A stretch of 64,000 bases of DNA from Nitrosophilus kaiyonis (GCF_027943725.1 NZ_AP025696.1:1651501-1715500), one strand, 5' to 3'. Shown: positions 26,417 through 36,135, counted from the first letter of the stretch. Translations and numbers: made by a program. Notes: generated by a model not told the origin, from the sequence alone.

Positions 26417-28333
26417 ATGCAAAAAAAGATGTATATAACTACTCCTATATATTATGTAAATGATGTTCCACATATTGGTCATGCTTACACAACAATAATA
26501 GCAGATAGTGCTGCAAGATTTTTCAGGCTAAGAGGATATGATACATTTTTTCTAACAGGTACAGATGAACATGGACAAAAGATTGAACAATCTGCAAAAG
26601 CAAAAGGAAAAACTCCAAAAGAATATGCTGATGAGATAAGTGCTAAATTTAAAGAGCTTTGGGACTATTTTGATATTAGCTATGATAAATTTATAAGAAC
26701 AACAGATAAAGAGCATATTATAGGTGTTCAAAAAGCATTTGAGATTATGTATGAAAGAGGAGATATATATAAAGGTACATATGAAGGGCATTATTGTATC
26801 AGCTGTGAAGCGTTTTTTCCTGAATCTCAATTGATAGAGGGTGAATTTTGTCCAGATTGTGGAAAAGTTACAACTATTGTAAAAGAGGAAAGCTATTTTT
26901 TTAGACTCTCAAAATATCAAGAGGATCTACTAAAATGGTATGAAGAGGCGGATCCAATTTTACCAAAATCTAAAAAAAATGAAGTTATAAGATTTGTTGA
27001 AGCTGGTCTTAATGATCTATCTATTACAAGAACAAGTTTTGATTGGGGGATAAAACTTCCTAAATCCATAAATGATCCAAAACATGTTATGTATGTTTGG
27101 CTTGATGCTCTTTTAAACTATATAACTGCTTTAGGGTATGGAACTGATGAAAAATTAATGCATTATTGGCCGGCTGATTACCATCTTGTTGGGAAAGATA
27201 TTTTAAGATTTCACGCAATTTATTGGCCAGCATTTCTAATGAGCCTGGGCCTTCCTTTGCCAAAACATATAGCAGCTCATGGCTGGTGGACAAGAAATGG
27301 CGAAAAGATGAGCAAATCAAAAGGAAATGTTGTTGATCCAAAAAAAGTAGCAGATGCTTATGGATTAGAAAATTTTAGATATTTCTTATTAAGAGAAGTT
27401 CCTTTTGGTCAAGATGGAGATTTTAGTCAAAGAGCGTTAATTGATAGAATAAATAGTGATCTAAGTAATGACCTTGGAAACCTGTTAAATAGAATAATAG
27501 GGATGAGTGGTAAATATTTTGATTATGAAATTAAAAGCTCTGATTTAGAAAAATACCATAAAAAAGAGATTGAAGAGATAAAAAATATAACTCAATCATT
27601 AGAAAAATATATCTATGATATGAAATTCAATCGTTATCTAGAAGAGCTTTGGAAAACTCTATCTATTGCAAACAGATCTATAGACTTTTATGCTCCATGG
27701 AGTAAAATGAAAGAAGGAAAAACAGATGAAGCTATGGCAACAATATCATTAGTTGCAAATATATTAGCCAAATGTGCGATTTTACTCTATCCTATAATGC
27801 CTAAAACCTCTTCTAAAATTGCAGATGCTCTTGATTTTGAAATAAACCAAGAAAGTTTTGAAAAATATATAGAGAATTTTGAATATTTAAATAATTTTAC
27901 AATTAAAAAAATACCACCTCTATTTCCAAAAATTGAAGAACCATTAATGCAAGAAACAAAAAAGGAGCCTAAAAAAGAGGCAAAAAAAGAAACTAAAGAA
28001 GAAAAAGGTTTAATTTCAATTGATGACTTTTTAAAAGTAGAAATAAAAGTAGGTACTATATTAGAAGCAGTTGAAGTTCCAAAAAGCAAAAAACTTCTAA
28101 AAATTATGGTTGATCTTGGTGAAGAAAAGCCAAGGCAGATAGTTGCTGGCATAAAAGAGTACTATAATCCTCAAGATCTTATAGATATGCAAGTTTGTGT
28201 TGTAGCTAATTTAAAACCTGCAAAACTCATGGGGATTTTAAGTGAAGGAATGATTTTAGCTGCTAAAGATGAAGATGGTTTAACTCTTATTTCACCTCAA
28301 AAAAGAAAAAAGCCTGGAACTTTAGTTAAATGA
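26417..28333 (+). CDS. metG: Methionyl-tRNA synthetase
   Basis: Class I synthetase for initiator and elongator tRNA-Met. The HIGH motif is PHIGHAYT near residue 18, the KMSKS motif is GEKMSKSKGN near 298, and the zinc-binding insertion CISCEAFFPESQL...CPDCG lies near 127. After a Lys/Glu-rich linker (KKEPKKEAKKETKEE, about 515-530) a C-terminal EMAPII-like tRNA-binding domain (KVEIKVGTILEAVEVPKSKK to the end) follows. Length 638 includes this domain, which dimerises the enzyme in other bacteria. AAAAGG precedes the ATG. It overlaps the next gene by four bases. Confidence 0.96.
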   Translation: MQKKMYITTPIYYVNDVPHIGHAYTTIIADSAARFFRLRGYDTFFLTGTDEHGQKIEQSAKAKGKTPKEYADEISAKFKELWDYFDISYDKFIRTTDKEHIIGVQKAFEIMYERGDIYKGTYEGHYCISCEAFFPESQLIEGEFCPDCGKVTTIVKEESYFFRLSKYQEDLLKWYEEADPILPKSKKNEVIRFVEAGLNDLSITRTSFDWGIKLPKSINDPKHVMYVWLDALLNYITALGYGTDEKLMHYWPADYHLVGKDILRFHAIYWPAFLMSLGLPLPKHIAAHGWWTRNGEKMSKSKGNVVDPKKVADAYGLENFRYFLLREVPFGQDGDFSQRALIDRINSDLSNDLGNLLNRIIGMSGKYFDYEIKSSDLEKYHKKEIEEIKNITQSLEKYIYDMKFNRYLEELWKTLSIANRSIDFYAPWSKMKEGKTDEAMATISLVANILAKCAILLYPIMPKTSSKIADALDFEINQESFEKYIENFEYLNNFTIKKIPPLFPKIEEPLMQETKKEPKKEAKKETKEEKGLISIDDFLKVEIKVGTILEAVEVPKSKKLLKIMVDLGEEKPRQIVAGIKEYYNPQDLIDMQVCVVANLKPAKLMGILSEGMILAAKDEDGLTLISPQKRKKPGTLVK

Positions 28334-29298
28334 GAATTGAAAATCTTATTTTTCTTATTGGCGGAGAGTTGAAAAACTCTCCTGAAATATCTGTTATAAA
28401 TAATTTTACTTTCGATGTAAATTTAATAAAAAGAGGTGATCTATTTTTTGCAAAAGATAAAAATGAAATAGAGATTGCTATAAAAAATGGAGCTTATGCT
28501 ATTGTTTTTGAAGGGTGGACTCAAATAACTGACCAAGAGATTGCTTGGATAAAAGTTGATAATCTTCAAAATGCTGCATTAAAACTATTAAGATTTTTAA
28601 TAATAAAAGAGCAAATACCTCTTTTTTTAGTAACAGATATTGAATTTGAACTTGCAAAAAATTTATTATTAAACAGTGAAATACTATTTATTGAAGATGA
28701 TTTTATCGATTCATTGATAAATTTTTATCAAAATAGCCCAAAACTGATTTTCTTAAAAGATAAAGAGCTATTAAAAAGATTGGCTTTAGATATTTATAAT
28801 TTAAATAAAACAAAAGAGATAAAAATAATAAATAGATATCTTTTTGAAATATCTTTTGTATTCAATAAAAAATATTTTGAAAGAGTCCAAATATCACCAA
28901 TTTTTATTGATGAATTAAAAAAGGTTCTATCAATTTTTGAAGAGTTTAATATCTTATATAGTTTTAAAAATCTTGAAAATTTTCCCCATTTTAAACCATA
29001 TTTTGTTGATAAATATTTAAATCAATTGGAATTTGGTAAAAGTGATAGAGTTATAATAGTTGAAACTAATGAAAAACTTTTAAAAAGAGAAAAAGAGTTT
29101 TTAAAAAATAATGCAAAATGGGCAAAAAAAATTTTTATAAGCCCAAAATACATAGATAACAATTTTTTAGTCATTAATGAATTTGATAAAATATATGAAA
29201 TTTTGTACAATTTGAACTATAATTTTGCATTAATTGGAATTAAAGACTTTAAATTAAAAAATTTTTCACAAATTAAAAATCAAAAAACACTTTTTTAA
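28330..29298 (+). CDS. Mur-ligase-like protein lacking the ATP-binding domain motifs
   Basis: The first about 100 residues resemble the N-terminal UDP-substrate domain of MurE/MurF ligases: NFTFDVNLIKRGDLFFAKDK (compare DSRxVxxGDLFFAL), then IAIKNGAYAIVFEGW and WIKVDNLQNAALKLL. The central ATP-binding motif GT(N/K)GKT is absent; where it should be there is PLFLVTDIEFELAKNLL. The remainder is long, Phe/Ile/Lys-rich and unrecognised. It has no signal peptide. It overlaps metG (ATGA). It is probably a non-catalytic Mur-ligase relative, perhaps with a structural or regulatory role in wall synthesis; that role is inference. Confidence 0.65.
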   Translation: MRIENLIFLIGGELKNSPEISVINNFTFDVNLIKRGDLFFAKDKNEIEIAIKNGAYAIVFEGWTQITDQEIAWIKVDNLQNAALKLLRFLIIKEQIPLFLVTDIEFELAKNLLLNSEILFIEDDFIDSLINFYQNSPKLIFLKDKELLKRLALDIYNLNKTKEIKIINRYLFEISFVFNKKYFERVQISPIFIDELKKVLSIFEEFNILYSFKNLENFPHFKPYFVDKYLNQLEFGKSDRVIIVETNEKLLKREKEFLKNNAKWAKKIFISPKYIDNNFLVINEFDKIYEILYNLNYNFALIGIKDFKLKNFSQIKNQKTLF

Positions 29299-29310
29299 GG
29301 AGTAAATACA

Positions 29311-30468
29311 TTGGAATCTTCAGATAAACCCTCATCCCTTCATTTATCTGACCTGTTTTCTGCATATTGGGACATCTTTTTTGGTATTATTTTTGGAATT
29401 CTTGCTTTTTTATCTCATACAAAAGGTTTAACTTACACCAGTACAATTTTAGCTGCTATATCAATAGGGGCACTCTCAGTCACAATCTCAGAAATTGCAG
29501 AAATTTTAGCTGAAAGACTTGGAGAGCCTTATGGTAGTTTTGTATTAACATTTAGTGCAGTAGCAGTTGAAATTTTACTATTGTTTATGATTTTAAATGG
29601 AGAAGGACATTCTACAGTTGAGAGTTTAGCAACTGTAAAAAGTGGAATAATATCTGCTGTTATTGTTGATATGAATGTATTGCTTGGACTTGCTGTTTTT
29701 GTAGGTGGACTTGCTTTCAAAGAGCAAGAGCATAATGAAGATACATCAAGTACTTATACAACAATTTTATTTGTTTCAGCACTTGCACTTTTAGTTCCAA
29801 GCTTACTACAATTTTCAGATAATCCTGAAGAAAAATTAACTAAGGCTAGTGTAATAATATCGGTTATGCTTATTCTTTTTTACGTAATTATATATATTTT
29901 TCAAACTAAAACTCACTCTCACTTTTTTAAATCAACTGCAAGAAGTAGAATAATGAGAATGAAAAGAAAAATTGGAGAAGAAGAGGAAGAAGAGGAACAC
30001 TATATTTTTGATAAATTTCCTAATTTTTTAAACCTTTTTATAATATTTCTTTTGATTCTATACGTTGGTTTTGTTGCTGAAATATTTGCCACTGATGGTA
30101 TGCCCGTTTTTAAAGAACTTGGAATCTCGACTGGGCTCGCAGGTTTAATTATAGCTATAATAAGTGTATCTCCTGAACTTTTTACTGCAATTAAAGCTGC
30201 AAAAGATGACCAGATTCAAAGAGTTATAAACATTGCAATGGGGGCATCAACGGTATCTATTTTGTTAACTGTTCCAATACTTATGTTTTTAGCATATATA
30301 AATCATATCCATTTTACATTAGATTTTAACTCTTTACAAATAGGTGCTTTGATATTTACTGTAATACTAGCTTGGAAAACAACAGATGATGGTGAAACAA
30401 ACTATATTGAAGGAATTTCACATTTAATGCTTTTTTCATGTTTTGCAGTCATTGCAGCACTTTATTGA
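29311..30468 (+). CDS. Calcium/proton exchanger (ChaA type)
   Basis: Inner-membrane CaCA-family antiporter. About ten hydrophobic segments are visible in two halves joined by an acidic loop (IGEEEEEEEHYIFDK near 223-237). The first alpha-repeat contains SAVAVEILLLFMILNGE and the second SVSPELFTAIKAAKDDQIQRVINIAMGAS, in the arrangement of bacterial ChaA. Length 385. The start is a TTG eight bases after AAGGAG. It exchanges cytoplasmic Ca2+ (or Na+, K+) for protons; ion choice is not resolved. Its stop is closely followed by a GTTGAGTAG two-arm spacer. Confidence 0.86.
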   Translation: MESSDKPSSLHLSDLFSAYWDIFFGIIFGILAFLSHTKGLTYTSTILAAISIGALSVTISEIAEILAERLGEPYGSFVLTFSAVAVEILLLFMILNGEGHSTVESLATVKSGIISAVIVDMNVLLGLAVFVGGLAFKEQEHNEDTSSTYTTILFVSALALLVPSLLQFSDNPEEKLTKASVIISVMLILFYVIIYIFQTKTHSHFFKSTARSRIMRMKRKIGEEEEEEEHYIFDKFPNFLNLFIIFLLILYVGFVAEIFATDGMPVFKELGISTGLAGLIIAIISVSPELFTAIKAAKDDQIQRVINIAMGASTVSILLTVPILMFLAYINHIHFTLDFNSLQIGALIFTVILAWKTTDDGETNYIEGISHLMLFSCFAVIAALY

Positions 30469-30598
30469 TGCTGAATGGATGATTGGTTGATTGGTTGAGT
30501 AGTTGAGTGGTTTTTATTTCATTATTACTCGACTTTTTTAACTACTCGACCATTTTAACCTTTTTAACTACACAACTATTTTATACTTAAAAGGGTCA
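30462..30598 (+). repeat. Two-arm spacer between the exchanger gene and the TRAP binding protein
   Basis: C-poor words (GATTGGTTGATTGGTTGAG, AGTTGAGTGG) begin at the stop codon. The loop TTTTTATTTCATT is followed by ATTACTCGAC and AACTACTCGACC, which pair back to GGTTGAGTAGTT. The core GTGGTTTTTATTTCATT at 30507-30523 also occurs at 50809 and, reversed, at 60163. Confidence 0.82.
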
Positions 30599-30600
30599 CT

Positions 30601-31692
30601 ATGAAAAGAAGAGTTTTTCTAACAACTACAGCTATTGCTACAGCATCTATTCTTTCTGGTTGCAAAAGAGAAGAAAAACACTATAGCTCAGTAAATATCT
30701 CAAAAAAGAGAAAAATTGAGATAAAACTTTGTACAAGCTGGCCGGCTAATTTTCCTATTATGGGAGAGGGAGTAAATAGATTTGCTAAAAAAGTAGAAGA
30801 TGCAAGTGATGGTGAAATTGAGATAAAAGTATTTCCAAAAAATATACTGGTCCCTGCTCTTGGCGTATTTGATGCTTGTAGCAGTGGCCAAATTGAAGCT
30901 TTTCACTCAGGGCCCTATTACTGGAAAGGAAAAAATGCTGCTTTTAGCCTTTTTGGTGGCTTTCCTTTTGGATTTACATCAGATGAAATGGGCGCATGGA
31001 TGCTTTTTGGAGAGGGACTTAATATTTGGAGAGAGTTATACGCCAAATACAACCTCTACCCTCTTCTTGGAGGAAATACTGGTGTTCAAATGGGAGGTTG
31101 GTTTAGAAAAGAGATAAAAAGCATTGATGACTTAAAAGGTTTAAAGATGAGGATTCCTGGCCTTGGTGGAGAAGTTATGGCAAAACTTGGAGTAAATCCT
31201 ATAAATATTGCTGCAGGTGAAATATATACAGCTCTTGAAAGAGGTGTTATAGATGCTACTGAGTGGGTTGGACCAGCTCTTGATATAAAAATGGGTTTTT
31301 ATAAAGTAGCAAAGTTTTATTATAGTGGTTTTCATGAGCCAGGAAGTGTTTTAGAGCTTACTTTTAATAAAAAATTCTGGGATAAGCTAAATAATGATAT
31401 AAAAGCGATAATTAATTCTTGTGCTAATGAGTTAAATGCAACAATGGTTTATGATTTTCAAGCTCAAAATGCAAAAGCAATGAAAAAATTAAATGAGTAT
31501 GGTGTTATATTAAAAGATTGGCCTGAGGAAATTATAGATGAAGCAAAAAAAGCTCTTATAAAAGTAATAAGCGAGCAAAGTGAAAAAAGCAAAGATTTTA
31601 AAATGGTTTGGGAAAAAATTGAGCCTTTTTGGATGGAAAATAGAAAATGGACAAATATAAGTTTAAAAAACTATTTAAGAATGAGATCGTAA
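30601..31692 (+). CDS. TRAP transporter solute-binding protein (DctP/TakP family), orphan
   Basis: Binds an organic acid in the periplasm for a TRAP transporter. The N-terminus combines a twin-arginine sequence (MKRRVFLTTTAIA) with a lipobox-like ILSGC, so it may be exported folded and lipid-anchored. Family segments are SWPANFPIMGEGVNRFAKKV, FHSGPYYWKGKNAA, the DLKGLKMRIPGLGGEVMAKLG core, GEIYTALERGVIDATEWVGP and FHEPGSVLELTFNK, closest to TakP-like 2-oxoacid binders. Length 363. No dctQ or dctM membrane genes lie within this window on either side. Lactate, pyruvate or another 2-oxoacid is a guess. Confidence 0.88.
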   Translation: MKRRVFLTTTAIATASILSGCKREEKHYSSVNISKKRKIEIKLCTSWPANFPIMGEGVNRFAKKVEDASDGEIEIKVFPKNILVPALGVFDACSSGQIEAFHSGPYYWKGKNAAFSLFGGFPFGFTSDEMGAWMLFGEGLNIWRELYAKYNLYPLLGGNTGVQMGGWFRKEIKSIDDLKGLKMRIPGLGGEVMAKLGVNPINIAAGEIYTALERGVIDATEWVGPALDIKMGFYKVAKFYYSGFHEPGSVLELTFNKKFWDKLNNDIKAIINSCANELNATMVYDFQAQNAKAMKKLNEYGVILKDWPEEIIDEAKKALIKVISEQSEKSKDFKMVWEKIEPFWMENRKWTNISLKNYLRMRS

Positions 31693-32045
31693 TTTTAGGT
31701 AAGTATGGTAAGTGAGCGAGGGTAAAGCGAAGCTTTAAGACAACAACTGCTTGTTGTCTGTACCCGAGCGAAGACGAGAGTATATGCGAAGCCGAAATTC
31801 AAGGAATTTCGTGTCTGAGCATACGAACAGCTGGTTTACCTTGAAGCAAATCAAATGAGCAAAGCGAATGAAGATTTGTGGTTAGATTAGTTGAGTGTGT
31901 TGAATATGGTAAGTATGGCGAGTATGATGAGTGGGGAAATAAGCTGTAAAGTGGAATAGGCTGAAGGTTGAAGGAAAACTAATTCCAAATTCCTAATTCC
32001 CAATTCCCAATGACTAATGTCTAATGACTAATGACTAATTTTATA
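31689..32045 (+). repeat. Composite repeat spacer between convergent TRAP-protein gene and queC
   Basis: This 335-base gene-free stretch holds no plausible gene. From the stop it has C-poor words (GGTAAGTATGGTAAGTGAG), then structured element A (31710-31888), then GGTAAGTATGGCGAGTATGATGAG, GTGGAATAGGCTGAAGGTTGAAGG, and a G-poor arm of AATTCCC and ACTAATG heptads that ends inside queC, supplying its last codons (Ile-Ser-His, TAG). GAAGGTTGAAGGAAAACTAA also occurs on the minus strand at 48.63 kb. Confidence 0.82.
31710..31888 (+). other. Structured dispersed element, copy A
   Basis: About 180 bases, clearly richer in G+C than the surroundings, and matching copy B at 46001-46180 on the other strand. 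It contains a hairpin AGACAACAA-CTGC-TTGTTGTCT at 31738-31759, a second hairpin GAAATTC-AAG-GAATTTC at 31794-31810, and the conserved stretches CGAAGACGAGAGTATATGCG and TCTGAGCATACGAACAGCT. It lies about 20 bases after a stop codon, in the direction of that gene. No protein-like frame stands out. It may be a structured RNA, or DNA recognised by a nuclease or transposase. Confidence 0.75.
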
Positions 32046-32696
32046 TGGTATTTTATCCTTTACTCCAGCTTTTTCAAATCCTTTTAGTCTTAATCTGCAG
32101 CTATCGCAAACACCACAAGCCTCATCTTCAGCTTGATAACAGCTCCATGTAAGTTCAAGCGGTACATCAAGCTCTAATGCTTTACTAACAATATCTTCTT
32201 TATGAAGATGTATAAGAGGAGTTTTTATCTCTATATTTGTTTCATCTTTAGTTCCAAGATTTATAGCTTTTGTCATTGCTTCTATAAAACTCTCTTTACA
32301 ATCTGGATAGCCACTACTATCCTCTTCAACAATTCCTATATAAATTGCTTCTGCTCCCTCTTTTTCAGCTACTGCAGCAGCAATACTTAAAAATATACCA
32401 TTTCTAAATGGTACATAGGTTACCGGAACACCAGGTTTAATCCCTTCAGTTGGTACAGCTATATTTTTATCAACTAATGCTGAGGCTCCAATTTGTTTAA
32501 AAAAAGGAAGGTCTATTTCATAACTTTTGGCACTTAATTTATTTGAAATTGCTCTAAAACATTTTAGCTCTTTATTTTCAGTTCTTTGTCCATAATTAAA
32601 ATGTAATGCAATTATCTCATACCCTTCTTTTTTTGCTATATATGAAGCTACAGCACTATCCATTCCACCGCTAATTATACATACTGCTTTTTTCAT
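32028..32696 (-). CDS. queC: 7-cyano-7-deazaguanine synthase
   Basis: Converts 7-carboxy-7-deazaguanine to preQ0 with ATP and ammonia in queuosine synthesis. The PP-loop [12 protein letters not shown] is at residues 8-19. The zinc-binding cluster near the C-terminus is [20 protein letters not shown] with four Cys. Length 222 is normal. No other queuosine genes are nearby. The last three residues and the stop are written by the ACTAATG repeat of the adjacent spacer. The ATG is preceded by a weak ribosome site. Confidence 0.95.
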   Translation of the reverse strand: MKKAVCIISGGMDSAVASYIAKKEGYEIIALHFNYGQRTENKELKCFRAISNKLSAKSYEIDLPFFKQIGASALVDKNIAVPTEGIKPGVPVTYVPFRNGIFLSIAAAVAEKEGAEAIYIGIVEEDSSGYPDCKESFIEAMTKAINLGTKDETNIEIKTPLIHLHKEDIVSKALELDVPLELTWSCYQAEDEACGVCDSCRLRLKGFEKAGVKDKIPYKISH

Positions 32697-32725
32697 TTAA
32701 ATCCCAATTTTTTATTGTGATTTTA

Positions 32726-33493
32726 TCAAATTTTTTTAAGAATTTGCAATCCATTATATTTAACTTTTTCAAAACCTTTTATATTTTTTACAATATCAGC
32801 ATGTCCCAATATTAGATATCCTCCTAAATGTAGCAAATCTCTAAAAATCTTTAAAGCTTCTTCTCTTTTTTCATCATCAAAATAGATAAATAGGTTTCTG
32901 CAAAATATAAAATCAAATTTTCCGATACTATAAATTGAATGATCAAATATATTTTGTTGAATAAATTTTATATTTTTTTTATATTCATCTTTGAGCATAT
33001 AACTATTGCCCAATTTTTCAAAATATTTTTCTAATATATTTTGAGGCACATACATAACTCTTCTTTTTGGATAGATTGCTGTTTTTGCTATCTCTAATAC
33101 TTTTGAATTTATATCTGCACCTATTATTTCAAAATTCTCTATATTATTTTCTAAAAGAAATATCAAAAGAGTGTAAGGTTCTTCTCCACTAGCACAAGGA
33201 AGAGATAAAATTTTATATGATTTTGATCTATTTTCTTTAATCTTTTCCACTACAAATTCAAAATGTTTAATTTCTCTATAAAAATAGCTTTCAGAAACAG
33301 TTAAAAAGTTTGTAAAATATTGGAAAAGCTCATCATTACTTTTTAATTCCTCATAAAATAGCTCACAATTAGAAAAATTTAAATCCTTAAAAAATCTAAT
33401 GATTTTTTGCTCTAAAATATTTAATCTACTCTCAAATACAATTCCAGTTCTTTCTTTAAAAAGTTTTAAAATATTAATAAGGCAATTAGTCAT
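32726..33493 (-). CDS. cheR: Chemotaxis protein methyltransferase
   Basis: Methylates glutamates of chemoreceptors with S-adenosylmethionine, for adaptation. The N-terminal helical domain (about 1-75) contains FLTVSESYFYRE, and the SAM-binding Rossmann domain has ILSLPCASGEEPYTLLIFL near 97 and FDFIFCRNLFIYFD near 199. Length 255 is normal. It overlaps cheB by eight bases and forms the end of an mcp-cheB-cheR operon. Confidence 0.94.
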   Translation of the reverse strand: MTNCLINILKLFKERTGIVFESRLNILEQKIIRFFKDLNFSNCELFYEELKSNDELFQYFTNFLTVSESYFYREIKHFEFVVEKIKENRSKSYKILSLPCASGEEPYTLLIFLLENNIENFEIIGADINSKVLEIAKTAIYPKRRVMYVPQNILEKYFEKLGNSYMLKDEYKKNIKFIQQNIFDHSIYSIGKFDFIFCRNLFIYFDDEKREEALKIFRDLLHLGGYLILGHADIVKNIKGFEKVKYNGLQILKKI

Positions 33494-34055
33494 TTAAAAA
33501 TCTTTTTATCTCTTTTATAATTTCATCAAGAGAGAGAACTTCATCACATGCATTTAACTCTTTTGCTCTCCTTGGCATACCATATACAACAGAACTCTCT
33601 TTATTTGAAGCAATAGTTTTAGCCCCCTTTTCTTTTAGCATTAATAGTCCCTCTACACCATCTTCTCCAATACCAGTTAAAATAACTGCAAGAGTATTTT
33701 TTATATCTTTTTTTTCTTTAGCTAAAGATAGAAAAAATCTATTTATATCTGGTTTATAAAATGAGTGATTATCATTTGCTAAAATAAAATATTCATCTTT
33801 ATCATTTTTATAAATTGTATCTTTTTGAGCTGTACAAATATAGATATATCCTTTTTGAATATTTAAAAAATTATCAGTAATTAAAATTGGGATTTTAGTT
33901 ATTGATGAGAGTCTTTTTATAAAATTTTCAATAATTTCAGGCTGCATATGTAAACATATGACTATTGCTCCATCAATTTTTTTATCAAGAGATTTTATAA
34001 TTTTTTCTATTATAGAAGGCCCACCAGTAGAAACACCAATAGCTACTATTTTCAT
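33486..34055 (-). CDS. cheB: Chemotaxis methylesterase, catalytic domain only
   Basis: Removes methyl esters from (and deamidates) chemoreceptors. The catalytic Ser is in [10 protein letters not shown] near residue 9, His in CLHMQPE near 36, and Asp in [13 protein letters not shown] near 130. At 189 residues it has only the esterase domain and lacks the N-terminal receiver domain that CheA phosphorylates in E. coli; the same form is known from Campylobacter. Its activity must therefore be set otherwise than by direct phosphorylation. It overlaps mcp (ATGA) and cheR. Confidence 0.94.
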   Translation of the reverse strand: MKIVAIGVSTGGPSIIEKIIKSLDKKIDGAIVICLHMQPEIIENFIKRLSSITKIPILITDNFLNIQKGYIYICTAQKDTIYKNDKDEYFILANDNHSFYKPDINRFFLSLAKEKKDIKNTLAVILTGIGEDGVEGLLMLKEKGAKTIASNKESSVVYGMPRRAKELNACDEVLSLDEIIKEIKRFLND

Positions 34056-36049
34056 GTTTTAAACTGGTCCAATAAATTACTTAAATCTTCAATCTGTTTG
34101 TATAAATGTTCTGTTGCTGTTGCAATCTCTTCAACACTTCTTGCATTTGAAGATGATATTTCATTGATTTTATCAATATCAGCGATTATCTCTTCTATCT
34201 CTTTACTAATCTCTTTTATTTTTGTTGATGAATCTTTTGATTTATTCACAGTTGTTTCCATAACTTCTGTAATTTCATCTACATCTTTTTCTACTTTACT
34301 TGCTGAATCAGTTAATTTTACGAACTCTTTTGCATTATTTGAAATCAAATTGCTAATTTCATTTATTGAAGAGATTAAACGATTTATAGTTTCATTTATA
34401 GTTTCGACATGTTCGCCAGATTTTTCAGCCAAATTTCTTACCTCTTCTGCAACTACTGCAAAGCCTTTTCCATGCTCACCAGCTCTAGCAGCTTCAATTG
34501 CAGCATTTAAGGCTAGTAAATTTGTCTGATTAGCAATATTTTCTATTAAATCCAAAACATCTTTTGTCTCATCGGCTCTTTTTACAAGATTTTCAAGATC
34601 TTTAACTACTTTAGACTCATTTTCAGCACTCTCTTTAACTATATCTATAAAATTAAGAATAGTCTCTTTTGTACTCTCAAGCTTTTCATTAGCTTTAGAT
34701 ATATCTGAGCTAGATGCATCTAAACTTTTTATAGACTCTTCTAGCGGGGATTTAGTTGCATTAGCTTTATTTGTAGTTTCAGATACTATAGTTGCTTCCT
34801 CTTCTGCTCTTTTTCCTATTTCCATTGCTGTAGAGCTTAACTCTGCTGCTATAGAGGCATCTTCTTGAGCTGCTATTTTTGCTTGTATAATAGCATTTTT
34901 TGAAGAGCTTAAAACTTCATTAATACTTGTAGCTATTTCGCCTATCTCATCTTTTGTATCTAACTCTATTTTTTTCGTTAAATCTTTATTATGTGCAATA
35001 TCCTCAAGAATATTTCTTATTTTAGATATCGGAAGATTTATAGATCTGTATGCTATCAAGTATCCTAATAATAGTGTAATAAATATTGCAACTATAGTGT
35101 ATATTGAATTTATCAAAATATTTTTTTCCTCTTTTGATATTTCAATATCAATACTTTTTATTAATTCTTTAGAGATATAATCTTCCACTTTTTTTAAAAG
35201 ATTTATTTTCATAGTAATCTCTTTAAACCAATAAGATGGATCAATATTGAATCCCCCAATATTTGCTTTTTCTATAGCAATATTTTCCATTCTTTTAACT
35301 TCATCTACAGCTTTTCCTTTTAAAGTCTGTTTATAATAATTTATAAAATTTTGTGGCGCTGCAACTTCAAAAGATTTTAAAAAAGACTTTTGCTCACTTA
35401 TTAAAGTGATAAATTTTACAAAAAAACCTGGAAGAAATTTATCTCTTGCAAAGGTATTTGAAAGAACAGCTCTTTCTATTCCTGCTCTTTCTTTAGAGAG
35501 TAAAAAATTTGTATATGCTATTAACTCTTTTGCTAGCTTTTCATTATGTGCTTTTTTTGAAACCATAGCTATAGTATCTAAAAAAAGCCCATTCATCTTA
35601 GTATAATAGCTAATGGCATCTTTAGCATTAATCTTGAAACTGTCTATTTTATTTCTTACTTTATTAATAATTTGAAGTAAGTTATTTGCTTTTTTAAATC
35701 TATTTTTAATTTTAATATTTATTTTTTCAAAGCTTTCAGATTTTATAAAATTTTCAAGTTCTTTTTTTCTTTTATCAGTTAATTTTCTTTGCTCTTTAAT
35801 CTCCATGCTAAATTTTTTACCACCACTTCCTAAAAATCCTGCAGTCCTTCCCCTCTCTTTTTGCAATTCATGAACAAGATTTGAAATTTTTATAGCAAGA
35901 TAAATCTCTCTTTTTATATCTTGATTCTTGTTTAAATCATGATAATTATTAGAAATTAATATATAAGATAATATTGCAGTACTAAATACAGATATTGCAA
36001 CAAGAAGTATTAGTTTTGCTTTAATTGTCATATCTTTTAAAAAGCCCAT
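34052..36049 (-). CDS. Methyl-accepting chemotaxis protein with nitrate/nitrite-sensing (NIT) domain
   Basis: Inner-membrane chemoreceptor. TM1 is near residues 11-33 and TM2 near 303-326. The periplasmic part has the NIT signature [20 protein letters not shown] near 53-72 and a second helical half with [24 protein letters not shown] region follows TM2, then the long cytoplasmic helical hairpin with the conserved tip [20 protein letters not shown] and [16 protein letters not shown]. It ends in LLDQFKT with no CheR-binding pentapeptide. Directly coupled to cheB. Nitrate or nitrite as ligand is inferred from the family, not proven. Confidence 0.9.
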   Translation of the reverse strand: MGFLKDMTIKAKLILLVAISVFSTAILSYILISNNYHDLNKNQDIKREIYLAIKISNLVHELQKERGRTAGFLGSGGKKFSMEIKEQRKLTDKRKKELENFIKSESFEKINIKIKNRFKKANNLLQIINKVRNKIDSFKINAKDAISYYTKMNGLFLDTIAMVSKKAHNEKLAKELIAYTNFLLSKERAGIERAVLSNTFARDKFLPGFFVKFITLISEQKSFLKSFEVAAPQNFINYYKQTLKGKAVDEVKRMENIAIEKANIGGFNIDPSYWFKEITMKINLLKKVEDYISKELIKSIDIEISKEEKNILINSIYTIVAIFITLLLGYLIAYRSINLPISKIRNILEDIAHNKDLTKKIELDTKDEIGEIATSINEVLSSSKNAIIQAKIAAQEDASIAAELSSTAMEIGKRAEEEATIVSETTNKANATKSPLEESIKSLDASSSDISKANEKLESTKETILNFIDIVKESAENESKVVKDLENLVKRADETKDVLDLIENIANQTNLLALNAAIEAARAGEHGKGFAVVAEEVRNLAEKSGEHVETINETINRLISSINEISNLISNNAKEFVKLTDSASKVEKDVDEITEVMETTVNKSKDSSTKIKEISKEIEEIIADIDKINEISSSNARSVEEIATATEHLYKQIEDLSNLLDQFKT

Positions 36050-36135
36050 CTAAAATCCTTAAAAAAATGATAATAGATATTTTATTATTTTAATATTTAA
36101 ATTAAATTAAACAACATTATTCTAAAGATTATTTT

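Noticed and set aside
31710-31888. Small protein encoded by element A
   Set aside because: Stops interrupt the frames and no ribosome site with a start fits; copy B does not keep a common frame through the variable stem.
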